A stretch of 64,000 nucleotides of DNA, taken from assembly GCA_034440575.1 (NCBI GenBank), contig JAOTOL010001646.1, forward strand, positions 2,013,501 to 2,077,500, given 5' to 3'. This document shows, piece after piece, positions 1 through 10,239 of the stretch. Under the pieces are notes generated by a model. That model was given only the letters and a program-made list of their open reading frames with translations, did not search any database and was not told where the DNA came from. Within the stretch, counting starts at the first letter, position 1. The number at the start of each line of letters is the position of its first letter. Both the position numbers and the translations under genes were made by a program. Origin of the DNA: Imbricaverruca yamaguchii (Eukaryota > Arthropoda > Thecostraca > Neoverrucidae).

Positions 1-285
1 AGCGGCCGTCACGGACGGCCCGCCGCAGCTGCTCGGTGCGCGTGGGCCGAGGCGGGGACAGACGAGCCACACTGGTCGCCTGGCCCCGCCGCAGGCCGGC
101 CGCCGCGCCCGCGCCAGCCGCCAGGTGCGTCATGCTCTTAGACATGCTTTTGGCCGGCGGCGCGCCGGCGGCCACCCCGTGCGCGGCCCGGCGAGCGGGC
201 GGCGGCTGCGCCCGCGGCGGCGGTGGCGGCGGCGGCGGCGGCGGCGGCCGCGGCCGCGCCAGCTGATCCAGCCGAGTCATGGACA
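1..285 (-). CDS. MAP7: MAP7/ensconsin-family exon (most 3' exon seen; runs off the window)
   Basis: This exon continues the ensconsin-like chain. It opens after an AG at 286-287 with two bases that complete the split codon left by the exon at 1822-1980, so the phase fits exactly. The frame reads SMTRLDQLARPR, then a proline run from a CCG tract at about 222-250, then an Ala/Gly/Pro stretch, then KSMSKSMTHLAAG and a basic end (PPRPTRTEQLRRAVRDGR) that runs off the left edge still open. MAP7 proteins have a low-complexity Pro/Ser/Arg linker with short basic 'S-M/S-T-x-x-L' motifs after the microtubule-binding coiled coil, which suits this position. The acceptor has a poor pyrimidine tract, the weakest splice call in the chain, so the exact 5' edge is an inference. 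The CCG tract is a likely site of length variation. Confidence 0.55.
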
Positions 286-1821
286 CTGCTTTACCTGGCG
301 TGGCGCGACGGCGGACGGCCAGCGGGTCGCGGCACGACGAGCCCGGCAGCGTTGGCTGCAGGTCGGAGCGGTGCCGGCGCGCCGACGGCTCCTCTGAAAG
401 GCGCACACATGCCCCGTCACCAGCCGGGAGGGACGTGACGTGACGGGACGTGACGTGACGTGAGCGAACGCGTGAGAGAGTGGTGCGGCGGGAGGCGCGG
501 TGCACGACACGACGGCCGCATGAAGCCCACCCAAACCGGAGGTTGGACAGAGCGAGAGAGACGGAAGAAGAGCGTCGCCGTTGGCGAACATCACACCACT
601 CAGTGCTTACTCGATCTGAGATTGGTCATGCTGGACGCTGGACGTCTCCTTCCTTAGCAGCCGGAAAGACAGAACGATCACGTTAGCGAGTCGGTCGTAC
701 AGAGGGAGAAAGAATTGGAAACTCTCACACCCAAGTGAGATTGCAGGCGGTTAGTGCGAACGCCGAGCCATCGAACTCCACAGCAGACAATGTCGCCACG
801 GCGTGCTTCTGACTGTTGCTAGGCAACGGCTCGTGGCAGAACACGAACGCTATCTGCGGTCACCAAGACAGGCAGGCTTTCTGCTGACACGCCGCACGCC
901 ACATCCCGAATTAACGTCCTCTTTGTAGCAAGCCTGCAGACAGACGAATTTGATGCGCCCGAGCTCGGACAAGCTCCACATTAGCACACATGGCTCGCCC
1001 TATGGTTAACGGACGCATGGTGAGCTAGGCCGCGAAAGCGGAGATAATATTCGGCTGAGTGAGCAGGGTAGCGTTAATTGAGGCGTAACAAATCCGAGCA
1101 GACCGACTGTGCTCGGTGAAAACGGTGAGTAGCTATGGACAAAGCTGCCGTAGCCGGACAACGTGCAGAAGGCAGCGAAGCTGATATGAAGGTGCAAAAC
1201 GAAAGAAGGCAGACTACCAGCTGCAATGCTTAACGGAAATAGTGATGTATCGCAGGAGTGAACCAATACGGTTACCCGGAAATGCTTTGTTAGTTTCGTC
1301 GGCATGAACGAAAATATTATGACTTAAGCGCGCATCTTGTACGGTGCGCGGTGCAGCTTTGTGAATAATTGTAGATCAGCAATGCAAAAGATCGGCATGT
1401 TCTCTGTCTCAGTGGTTCAGAAAATGACGGGCTATTCTGTACCCGGGTCTCGGTCAAAACAGTTCGCCACTTGAAAATCGTCAAATGCAGCGCTCAGATG
1501 GTTATGGATGACATGACGATGTAAAGAGCATGATGCCAAAAGCACCAAAGCTGCTGAAGACAAACGAAACATATGCTTCTATCCAGAAACGGGATAAGAC
1601 CACCGAGGAGCAAACAAAACCACCCGAGAGTAACAGGTAGGCCGCTTCTGCCTCAAGCCACCGATGCTGCCCGCGCCAACGGAGACCAGACGCCACCATC
1701 CAGAGCCACCGCAGACCCGACGAAGAGCATGCCACAGAAACCGGACGGCACGGCGGTCGCCGAGCGGACAGAGGGTGAGGCGGAGACGGCGACGCATGCG
1801 GACCGAGCAGCGCCCACTTAC
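286..1821 (-). other. Intron of the MAP7-like gene
   Basis: This interval lies between two phase-compatible MAP7 exons. The donor on the minus strand reads CCG|gtaagt, close to consensus. Bases 425-465 hold a short run of ACGTG-type pentamers. I see no other gene, RNA or transposon here. Short open frames on both strands have no recognisable domain. Confidence 0.5.
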
Positions 1822-1980
1822 CGGCCAGCTGCTGTCGGCCCGCCTGACGCGGGCCCGCCGGCGTAAAGTCGTCACTGAACTCCCAGCTCTGCAGACGGGG
1901 CCCCGAGGGGGTGCACGGTGCGGGGGAGGGGCTATCGGGCCAGTCAAACACCTGGTGCATCGAGGACGACGTGCGCAGCG
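1822..1980 (-). CDS. MAP7: MAP7/ensconsin-family exon, linker region
   Basis: The exon is bounded by a strong acceptor (minus strand cctcccggtgttgcag|CGCTG) and a near-consensus donor (GCCG|gtaagt). It starts with two bases that complete the codon left by the exon at 3292-3392, has 52 full codons, and ends with one base. The product begins LRTSSSMHQVFDWPDSPSPA and continues through SWEFSDDFTPAGPR to RQQLA. It is Ser/Pro-rich with several aromatic and acidic residues and has no folded domain, as expected for the linker after the MAP7 microtubule-binding region. The call rests on phase continuity and splice quality rather than on a diagnostic motif. Its intron toward the 5' side of the gene contains the G/T satellite. 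Confidence 0.7.
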
Positions 1981-2051
1981 CTGCAACACCGGGAGGCGCG
2001 CGTCACACACGTCGCGCGGCGTGACGCGACGCGGCCATGTCCAGGTCACGA

Positions 2052-2872
2052 CAGGGTGGTGGTGTGGTGGTGTGGTGGTGTGGTAGTGTAGTGGTGTGGT
2101 GGTGTGGTGGTGTGGTGTGGTGGTGTGGTGGTGTGGTGGTGTGGTGGTGTGGTGTGTGGTGGTGTGGTGTGGTGGTGGTGTGGTGGTGTGGTGGTGTGGT
2201 GGTGTGGTGGTGTGGTGTGGTGGTGGTGTGGTGGTGTGGTGTGGTGGTGGTGTGGTGGTGTGGTGTGGTGTGGTGGTGGTGTGGTGGTGTGGTGGTGTGG
2301 TGGTGTGGTGATGTGGTGTGGTGGTGGTGTGGTGGTGTGGTGATGTGGTGTGGTGGTGTGGTGGTGTGGTGGTGTGGTGTGGTGGTGGTGTGGTGGTGGT
2401 GTGGTGGTGTGGTGGTGTGGTGGTGGGGTGGTGGGGTGGTGGTGTGGTGGTGGTGGTGTGGTGTGGGGTGTGGTGTGTGGTGTGGTGGTGTGGTGTGTGG
2501 TGTGGTGTGGTGGTGTGGTGTGTGGTGGTGTGGTGGTGTGGTGGTGTGGTGGGTGGTGGTGTGGTGGTGTGGTGGTGTGTGGTGGTGTGTGGTGGTGGTG
2601 TGGTGGTGGTGTGGTGGTGTGGTGGTGTGGTGGTGTGGTGGTGTGGTGGTGTGGTGGTGTGGGTGGTGTGGTGGTGGTGTGGTGGTGTGGTGGTGTGGTG
2701 ATGTGGTGTGGTGTGGTGTGGTGGTGTGGTGGTGTGTGGTGGGTGGTGTGGTGGTGTGGTGGTGTGGTGGTGTGGTGGTGTGGTGGTGTGGTGGTGTGGT
2801 GGTGTGGTGATGTGGTGTGGTGGTGGTGTGGTGGTGTGATGGTGTGATGGTGTGGTGGTGCGGTGGTGTGGC
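2052..2872. repeat. G/T-only minisatellite (GGTGGTGT type), about 820 bp
   Basis: The plus strand is almost entirely G and T, built from GGT and GGTGT steps (typical unit TGGTGGTGTGG) with scattered GATGTG variants. The array is interrupted only by changes in the order of the steps. It sits in the MAP7-like intron between exons 3292-3392 and 1822-1980, so the transcript carries the C/A strand. Open frames of up to several hundred residues (Trp/Cys/Gly/Val on plus, His/Thr/Pro on minus) arise only because the repeat lacks stops. A decayed G/T-rich tail continues to about 3110. Confidence 0.95.
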
Positions 2873-3291
2873 GCCGGCTGTGTGGCGGTGCTGGCTGCCG
2901 TGCTGGCCGTCATACTGACTGCTGGTCCGGTGTTGGCTATAGGTTGTGGTGTAGACTGTGGGGTAGCCTGTGGCACTGGCAGTGTCATGGTGGTGGTGTT
3001 GGCTGCGGGCTGTGGTGCAGGTTGTAGGGTGTGGTATTGGTTAGGTTACACCAGTCAGTGAGATGTAGTGCAGGTTGTAGGGTATGGTGTTGGCTGTGAT
3101 GCTGCTTGTGGGCATGTGGCATGGTGCCGACTCCCAGACATGCTCCAACAACCCCCAGGAAGATCACGTGCCGCGGACGGGCACCTATACAACACCGTCC
3201 ACACCGACACCGCACATCACCCCACTGCCACCGGTCACACGGCGGCCGGCCAGCGCGGCCTGGAGCCGGGTCGCCAGCAGAGGCCACTGAC
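2873..3291 (-). other. Intron remainder next to the G/T array
   Basis: This is decayed G/T-rich repeat with GGCTGTGGTG-like words to about 3110, then unique GC-rich sequence up to the donor of the exon at 3292. No gene or RNA is seen. Confidence 0.5.
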
Positions 3292-3392
3292 CGTCGCCGC
3301 GCAGTCGTGCCGCGGCCGGCGGCCGGGCGGCGGCCGACACAGGCCGTCGGCTGGCGTCGCCCGCGCCGTCCATCTGCGTCGTCGACGTCGAC
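3292..3392 (-). CDS. MAP7: MAP7/ensconsin-family exon (basic S/T motif)
   Basis: Bounded on the minus strand by acceptor cgccgtcggcag|GTCGACG and donor GCGACG|gtcagt. One leading base completes the codon split at the end of exon 4159-4340 (AG+G gives Arg), 33 codons follow, and one base is left over, matching exon 1822-1980. The joined product reads MGK-R-STSTTQMDGAGD and then an Ala/Arg/Pro-rich stretch (SRRPVSAAARPPAAARLRGD). In insect ensconsin, as I remember it, a basic S/T-rich 'RRATST' motif follows the FGSSTPR motif at the same place, so the junction agrees in content as well as phase. Residue identities beyond STSTTQM are low-complexity and not diagnostic. Confidence 0.7.
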
Positions 3393-4158
3393 CTGCCGAC
3401 GGCGGAGCGTCAGCGGTGCCGACGGGTACGGGGGGACGGCCGCAGCGCCGGGCCGCTCTGGGTTTGAGCCCGGAGAGGACGAGTGGACACAGCAGTCCTT
3501 GTGCGTTGTGGCTGGTCAACCAAACGATCATTACCAGTCGCTGCACGGCTCCCAGGTCTCGTGGGTCGGCAGGTCGATCGGGTGACGGCGCACAAGCGCA
3601 CAGCGAAATTGACACATGCAGAGGACAGCCGCCAATGGCGGGACGAGTAGGGTGAGATAGCCGGAAGGATGGTGTCGGACTGTCACAGGTGTTGACAGGC
3701 ACAGAGGGACGCCGTTAATGGTGGGGACAGGTACGGATGGACAACCACGGGGATGGTGCTGGACCGTCAGCTGTAGTGCTGCACACAAAATGAAAACACA
3801 ATTTTTAATCCGGCCACTAGTTTCTTTCGTGCGTACGAATGACTGCATCACTTCATCAAAACTCGCCCCTTGATCACAACAATGTGGCGCTATTACCACG
3901 CCTGAAATAACCACAACGCGGATCATTGGAAACGACAAAAAAGGTCTTCAACTTGGGTGGAGGATGGAGCTCACGCTTCGACACAAACACGAATTTGTCG
4001 CTTCTACCCGACTGACTGATCACCGACAATTTGAACCAGCTTGGAAATTCCAGCTTATTCATCTGTATGCAGAACACAGTATACACGGTGCCGCCAGTCA
4101 GCCGATGTGGCCCGATCTCCCGAGCACCGCGGCGATGACACGGCGCGGGCGCGCGCAC
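3393..4158 (-). other. Intron of the MAP7-like gene
   Basis: The interval runs between two well-supported exons. Its 3' half is GC-rich; 3780-4000 is AT-richer. Bases 3600-3780 hold a loose repeat of 'gacaggyacgga' words. No other feature is recognised. Confidence 0.5.
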
Positions 4159-4340
4159 CTTTTGCCCATGTCGGCGGCGGCATCCCAGCGCGGCGTGGTG
4201 CTGCCGAAGCCTAGCAGGATCTGACTGTTCTGGTGGCGTCGGCGCGTCTCCAACATCGCCTCCCGCTCCACGTTGCGCCTCATGATGACGGCTCGCCGCT
4301 CCGACTCCATTTGTTCCAGCTGTCGCCTCCTGTCCTCCAC
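4159..4340 (-). CDS. MAP7: MAP7/ensconsin microtubule-binding coiled-coil exon
   Basis: This is the most diagnostic exon of the chain. The acceptor (minus strand cgcttcctggcag|GTGGAGG) and donor (GGCAAAAG|gtgcgc) are canonical. The 60 codons encode a charged helix, VEDRRRQLEQMESERRAVIM followed by RRNVEREAMLETRRRHQNSQ, and then ILLGFGSTTPRWDAAADMGK. A highly charged Arg/Glu helix ending in an 'FGSSTPR'-like motif is, from memory, the signature end of the ensconsin/MAP7 N-terminal microtubule-binding region, which lies along the microtubule and recruits kinesin-1. The exon starts in phase 0 after the exon at 5668-5763 and leaves two bases for 3292-3392. No frameshift or stop is present. Confidence 0.85.
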
Positions 4341-5667
4341 CTGCCAGGAAGCGTCACAGTCACGCCCACCACCCGCGCCGACGGGCTAGTCACACCCTCT
4401 GCCCACTCGGGCGGATCACGCCCGCATCCATCACTGGGCCGCAGGGTCAGCCACTTTCTCCGTCTGCGGAAGTCAGACGAGCCTGCTCTACCTTCCTGAT
4501 GGAACCTTCTATTGGCATTGATAGCTGGTACGCAGCTGCACGCATCCGAGCCAGCGGCACCTAGAAGCGTCGCAATTGTGTACACACTTACCGGGAGGGA
4601 CGGCAGTGGAGGCTCGAATCTAAAACATTCTAAAAGAGAAATGTCAGCACAACAGTGTTAAATTATTCGTGAAATAGGGTGGAATATACCACTTATTGAA
4701 CACTCGATCGACATCCTTCTCCAAGAAGTATCGACACCCTGCTCCTCGATGGATGCTTATGAAGTCTTCATGTCTCCTTTCTATCAGTATCTCACTTATC
4801 AGTAGCATGTCCATGCTATCGCTAACGTGTGGTAGTACACGAATATTCCGTAACGCAATTTCAAGAAAAGGGATTGTCTATAATGTGATGTGGCATACAT
4901 TGCCAGTTTAGAGCATTGGATTATTTTCCATGTCCTGAATGTAGGTAGCTCTTCCTAAATTATGAATCTCAAAACATAATAAAGATGCAGTTATAAGTAC
5001 CTACACCATCGGCTCAAATATGAGTCTGAAAGGCATTAAAAGCATTTTGAATGGCACTAATTGCATGACAAATTTCGACATCCTATTGTGCTCGTTTGGA
5101 CATCTCACACCTAACGAAAAACCATTATTTTAACCCTGCAGCACAAGCTATATTCCGCTGGCAGACGACATGTGCGGATAGGTCAAGATGTAACGACGCG
5201 TCATACACCGAGTGGACGACCGTGTGGGCCGTGAGAGGGAAATGGACGAAGCACATGCACGATTAGGTGATACAATCTGCAGTCATAGACCTCGGAATAA
5301 AGCGCGATGCTCTCATAAGGCCCAAGGAAGGACTTCTAACCCTTATTGGAGGAGGAGGGTGTTGCAAAGAGGGATGCAGAAGAGCCATCAGTGATGTCCT
5401 GCGAAGGCACGAGAACGACAGCCGTGCTGGAACGGACAAACGCGAGGACGGCGCTCAAGCAGGGAGAGTGCGCGGACGACAGCCATCCTACAGTGAACAG
5501 GCGTGTCAATGAACAATGAACATTGTTCAGGTGGTGGTAGCCAGGCACGACAGCGACCCTAGAGCTGGGAGGGGATATTGATGGATGGCGCTCAACCAGG
5601 AGGGGTAGCGAGCAGGTTGCAGGGGACGAGAAAGCAGACAACAGCCGCCGTGGAGCCGAGGCGTCAC
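4341..5667 (-). other. Intron of the MAP7-like gene
   Basis: About 1.3 kb between two phase-0 exon ends. The 4590-5150 segment is AT-rich; 5150-5660 returns to high GC. No transposon, array or additional exon is recognised, and the flanking exons join in frame without one. Confidence 0.5.
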
Positions 5668-5763
5668 CTGTGACCGACGCTCCTGGTCTTTGAGTCTCAT
5701 CTCGTCGTATCGGCGCCGCCGTTCGCGTTCCGCTTGTTCACGCTGGCGAGCCGCCTGCTCGTC
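5668..5763 (-). CDS. MAP7: MAP7/ensconsin coiled-coil exon
   Basis: Exactly 32 codons between acceptor (minus strand ctgcttctgcgtctcag|GACGAG) and donor (GGTCACAG|gtgacg), phase 0 at both ends. The product is an uninterrupted charged helix: DEQAARQREQAERERRRRYD then EMRLKDQERRSQ. Joined to the next exon it reads RRSQ-VEDRRRQLEQ, keeping the Arg/Glu/Gln pattern typical of the MAP7 microtubule-binding helix without a break. There is no low-complexity DNA inside the exon, although the pentanucleotide array starts about 50 bp upstream of its acceptor. Confidence 0.8.
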
Positions 5764-5814
5764 CTGAGACGCAGAAGCAGGCCAGAAGCGGTCAGACAGG
5801 ATAACGCAGGCCAA

Positions 5815-6121
5815 GGCGATGCAAGGAAAGGCCAGGGCAAGGCAGGGCAGGGCAGGACAGGGCAGGGCAGGGCAGGGCAGGACAGGACAGGGCAGGGCAG
5901 GACAGGGCAGGGCAGGGCATGGCAGGGCAGGACAGTACAGTACAGTACAGTACAGGACAGGACAGGACAGGACAGGACAGGACAGGACAGGGCATGGCAT
6001 GGCATGGCATGGCATGGCATGGCATGGCATGGCATGGCATGGCATGGCATGGCATGGCATGGCATGGCATGGCATGGCATGGCATGGCATGGCATGGCAG
6101 GTCAGGTCAGGTCAGGTCAGG
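5815..6121. repeat. Composite pentanucleotide array in a MAP7 intron
   Basis: A 300-bp array in which every unit is a 5-mer of the form CA(G/T)NN, kept in register. Successive blocks are dominated by CAGGG/CAGGA, then CAGTA, then CAGGA, then about 21 near-perfect CATGG units (about 5991-6098), then CAGGT. It lies in the intron between exons 6428-6540 and 5668-5763. All six frames are stop-poor, giving meaningless repeats such as Met-Pro-Cys-His-Ala. Confidence 0.95.
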
Positions 6122-6427
6122 ACGGACTAGCTTCGGTGGCCACGTGTTTGGCGGGCGGCGGACCCGCAAGCCAGTCCGGAGATCAGCGAGGCGGCGACAG
6201 CCGACGGTAGCGACAAGAAGCGGCCGGGGAACACATGCCAGCCCCACGGCACAACACGGCGGCCAGTTAGTGCGGCCGGTCACACTTCCGACACGCGGGG
6301 CGTGTCACAGTAACGCCGCGGCGACAGCACGGACGCACACCGGCAGCTGACAGACGCCGTCTGTGCCACACAAGTCGACGCCAGCCTGGGTCAGCCACAG
6401 CCGGCCGGCAGGCCGACACGCACTCAC

Positions 6428-6540
6428 CTGTCGCGCGAGGATCTCCTTCTTGCGCACCACCTCCTCCAGCTGCAGCTGCTTGAACTGGCGGACTCGTTCC
6501 TCCCTCTCCTTGTGCGAGAGGCCAGTCGAGTCGACGCCAT
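6428..6540 (-). CDS. MAP7: MAP7/ensconsin coiled-coil exon (start of the charged region)
   Basis: Acceptor (minus strand cgccgccctgccgacag|ATGGCG) and donor (GCGACAG|gtgagt) are both strong. Two leading bases complete a codon split after the exon at 8403-8567, giving Asp, then 37 codons read GVDSTGLSHKEREERVRQFK and QLQLEEVVRKKEILARQ. The second half is a charged helix leading straight into DEQAARQREQ of the next exon in phase 0. The ATG at the exon start is out of the coding frame and is not a start. In the family this corresponds to the entry into the N-terminal microtubule-binding helix. Confidence 0.75.
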
Positions 6541-8402
6541 CTGTCGGCAGGGCGGCGCGCGCCGTCCGTTAGTGTGCGGCGGTGACGACACGGCGCGGCC
6601 GCAGCGCGGTGCGCGCCCGGCCCACGTCGGTCGGCGCGCGCCGGTGACGCCACCGCCGCGGTGGCCGCTCGCCGCCGGTTATCGCCGCTACTGTCGGCCG
6701 CGCCGCGTGACGGCCCACTGCGGCGCGCGCGCCTCTGTCGGCCGGCCCGCCACACCAGACAGTGCCCGGCCGGACACAATGGGGGCGGCCTGGAGCGCGG
6801 CGGCGGCAACCTCGCGCGGCCCGGTGCGTCGCCGGCGCCGTAGGCGGCCAGACCAGCCGTGGCACCTGCTCTGGTGGAGATCCGGGACCGGACCGACTGG
6901 ATCGGATCGGATCGGATCGGATCGGATCGGATCGGATCGGGCCAGACCACATCAGATGAGATCAGATGAGATGAGATCAGATCGGATCAAATCAGATTGG
7001 ACCAGACAACACTAAATCAGACCAGACCGCGTCATATCAGATCAGACTAGATCAGGGCAATAGCCAAAAGCACTGACTTCGGACCAGAATTTACAAAGCG
7101 CTGTTGTCCTGCCGTTCATTCACGGGTCGGAGGCGGGGGGGGGGGGTGTTCCACCACATCCGGGCAGACGGCCACCGGCGACACCAGACACCGTTGTCAC
7201 ACCACAGCAGGGGCGAATCCAAGAATCTCCACGTGGTGGGGCACTCAACTGGGGGTGGGGGTGGGGGGGCGCCACTGCGAAAGCATCTGAAGGAACGCAA
7301 CTGTACCTCAACTGTAAATGTGTTGACTGGGGTGGAGGTACATTCCAGCATACTGGAGTGGTGCGTCTACCTGTCAGGATGGTGGCTTTTCCTCGGATAC
7401 ATTTGGCTTAAAACATCCGTTCAACAACATGGGGAGGGGATGCACTAGAGTCTCTCCGGAGAGGCACCTTCCCCGGTCCGAGGGGCGTCACCTTTACCCG
7501 GGGGAGGGGTACATGCCCCCAGTGACCAGTGTATCTGTTATTGCATCACCACACACCTGAGACTTAGCCAGGGTCACACATCGACAACAGGAACTGACAG
7601 AGGATACACGTGGGGTCAAACGTCAAGACTCCTCTCCATAACCCGGGTCCACAAAGGCGGTTCGACGCGAGACACTATCTAAACCGGAGAGAGTCGCCGG
7701 CCCAAACTCCACCAACTAAGACTACGGCCGACCCAAACGGCACCAACCAAGACCACGACAGACGTCGGTTACTGCCCCCGGCTAGGGGGCGTGAGTCGAT
7801 CACCAACTAAGGCTACGGTCAGAGTAGGTCAACAACTCTCGCAACGGCCCGAGTCTGTCACTGACCACCGAGCGGGCGGGAGCCGGTCACCGACCCCGGT
7901 CACGGCCGAGGCTGCTGTCAACTGGCACGTGAGCGAAACTGCGGATTACGCGTCAGTGGCCAGCTCTGACCCCGAGGCTCTGGTTAATCAAATTCCACGC
8001 GGACGGACACCTCCGAGCAAATGTTAGTCAGGACGGGCGGGAATGCCGGCGCCCAGCGGCATTCCTACATGCCGGGACACGAAGGCGATCAGCACTCGTC
8101 AACCGGTAGAACACAGCTAACTGGGTTAGAAAACGGCAAACTAAGACAGCACACGAGCACGCGAGCGACGATGCAACACGCAAGCACACCGCAGCAGGCC
8201 GGCTGACCGCCTCAGAAAGAAAGCATCGACAAGCTGGCTGCGGGTTAGTCGTCGCGTCCGGAGCACACGACCGCGCCGCGGCCGACCGGCACGCGCCGGC
8301 AGCGGCAACTGCTCAGCCGTCGACGGCCGTCCCGTTGCCGTGGCGACGTCGACAGCACGAGCCGCTGTCGGCCGGAGCGGGTGCACGCACCAGAGGGGGT
8401 AC
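6541..8402 (-). other. Intron of the MAP7-like gene
   Basis: GC-rich to about 6890, then the GATCG array and decayed GATCA/GATGA words to about 7060. Bases 7130-7150 hold a run of ten or more G, and 7245-7270 is another G-rich stretch. Bases 7660-7900 contain loosely repeated 'ccaac.aagac.acg' words. No additional exon is required, because the flanking exons match in phase. Confidence 0.45.
6897..6941. repeat. (GATCG)n pentanucleotide microsatellite
   Basis: About nine perfect GGATC/GATCG units, followed to about 7060 by a degenerate tail of GATCA, GATGA and GACCA words. It lies inside the MAP7-like intron. Confidence 0.9.
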
Positions 8403-8567
8403 CTGCGAGCTCGACCGCCGACAGCGCCTCCTCGTCGGGCTGGGGCGACAGCTGGCGCAGTGCCTCCAGCACATTGCGGCTCGACTGTTGGTGGTAGGGC
8501 TGATCTGCAGGCAGCGCGAGCATGTACTGGCGGACGGGTCCTCCCACACGGAGTCGCAGCGAGTCAC
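8403..8567 (-). CDS. MAP7: Candidate 5' exon of the MAP7-like gene
   Basis: The donor on the minus strand is GAGCTCGCAG|gtacct. The single leftover base joins with the two leading bases of exon 6428-6540 to give ...SAVELA-D-GVDSTGLSHK. The acceptor assumed is cggccggtggag|GTGACTC, which has a weak pyrimidine tract, so the 5' edge is uncertain. The 54 codons read DSLRLRVGGPVRQYMLALPA, then DQPYHQQSSRNVLEALRQLS, then PQPDEEALSAVELA: balanced composition with a short acidic helix, more protein-like than the other two frames. I cannot match it to a known MAP7 N-terminus. It may include an alternative first exon; no start codon is assigned. Confidence 0.5.
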
Positions 8568-10239
8568 CTCCACCGGCCGAGACAGGCGACAACCAGCGCG
8601 CACGGCAGCCGGACTCCGCTGCGCCCGGGAGGCCGCCATGCCCGCCCAGCACCCAACAACCACACCTCAGTTATTGGAGCTTAGGAGCGCGTCGACTACA
8701 TCGGTCATGCAGCGCCCCAACAACCACACCTTGCAGCCCGGCTGAGACATATCAGGAGCAGATGGCTACGTCCCGTAATTGGAGCCTACAAAACCAATCC
8801 CTCCAGCGCACCGCTGTCACACCAGAGAGGCAGACGGCCCGGGTTCAGCGTACCGCACTAACCCCTCCATCCCACCACGCAGTGCACCGGGGCAGACGGA
8901 CCACCCGGGTTCAGCGTGCCGTGCTAAACCCGGCTTTGCAGTGAAGGCGTAAACAGGGCAGGGCCGGTGTATTTTTGTGCGCCGGCGACAGACCGGGCCG
9001 CAATTACAGGGTGTGTTGACCCAGTTCCGGGCCCGCAGACCGGTGCACACGCGCTACTACTCTGTATCACTGGCATATCGGTCGGCCGGCCGGCTGGCTG
9101 CCGGGATATTAATCAATAGGGCGCACACAATGCGCCGCCGGTGTCTCAGCCGACCAATCATACCGCCAGCACACCTCCGCCCACCAACGGGAGCACGCCA
9201 CCCGAGAGACATTTATTAATGAAAAACATAGTTATAGCTGTTCTGCAGCCACAAGGAATGAAGCTCTCATAAAAACTGAAGATGAAAAATCAGTTATACA
9301 AATCAGCTGCACACCGATTCGTTGGAAGCAGTTCTGACAACAATTATACCTCCGAGCGCCCTAAAACACAGCTGCCCATCAAGGAGCTATATAAGTCGCA
9401 AGGCCAGTTCATTCATTATTCCAAGACGGACAAGAAATCGACAACGAGACATACATTCGCCCTCGTTTGGACAATTTGGTTAGCTTTGTGCTTAATTCGC
9501 CATGCGAAAGGGAAGAAAACAAAAATTATTGTTCTGATGCTAAATTCCTATGCGATGCCCCATCTAATATGGCAGATTCGCTCACACAATTTATCCGGTG
9601 TTCCCTTCTCGTCACGCAAATGCATTCGTGCCATTCGGTGTATCACGAAAACATCCGCGCCGAAAGATGGTACATTTACATAGACTCTCACTTATATCCA
9701 ACAGCCATCAAACACCTGTGTAATGGTTGTACACATAGTGCACCCATGGGTACGTTGTTCAGTCATGTACATCAAGATTTACGAAGATACCTATCGCCTC
9801 TGTGAATATCAGCATTCAATCTTCTTGCGAAATATCTGCACTGATCCTCAATACTCCTTCGACGATGATTCATCTTCGTTCCATCTGCTGCTGCCATTAC
9901 GACAGCCGGGCAGGCACATCCAACAATTTCATGAGCGAGTCACACATAACGACCATAATGGTAGCACCCGGTCGGCCCATCGCTCACATGAATGAGTTCC
10001 CAGTAGCTTGTTGCCCCCTGAATAAACAGGCGCCATAAATTACCATCCGATAATCATCGCCGACCGCAGACGCACTTAAACCTCGGCCCACCGCCACCCG
10101 GGGCGACGGGGGCCAGGGGTCAGCGCCTCTGCGGGACCGGCGACTGTTGGCCCAGACATCGGGGGTCACAGGTCGCGACAGGAATCACAGGCAACGGCCT
10201 CGCCGTCCAAACTGCCGACCAAAAACGCCGCAGCGCTGG
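8568..10239. other. Unassigned region upstream of the MAP7 exons
   Basis: 8570-9200 is GC-rich with words shared around 8830-8950 (two versions of 'agacggmccrccgggttcagcgt'). 9200-10060 is an AT-richer island. Overlapping plus-strand open frames at 9282-9683 and 9467-9805 show no recognisable domain and no codon pattern I trust. No RNA gene is seen. The MAP7 promoter and first exon may lie here or further upstream but cannot be pointed to. Confidence 0.35.

Noticed and set aside
1579..2988. 469-codon His/Thr/Pro frame on the minus strand
   Set aside because: It is mostly the complement of the G/T array; only the separate exon at 1822-1980 is real, in another frame.
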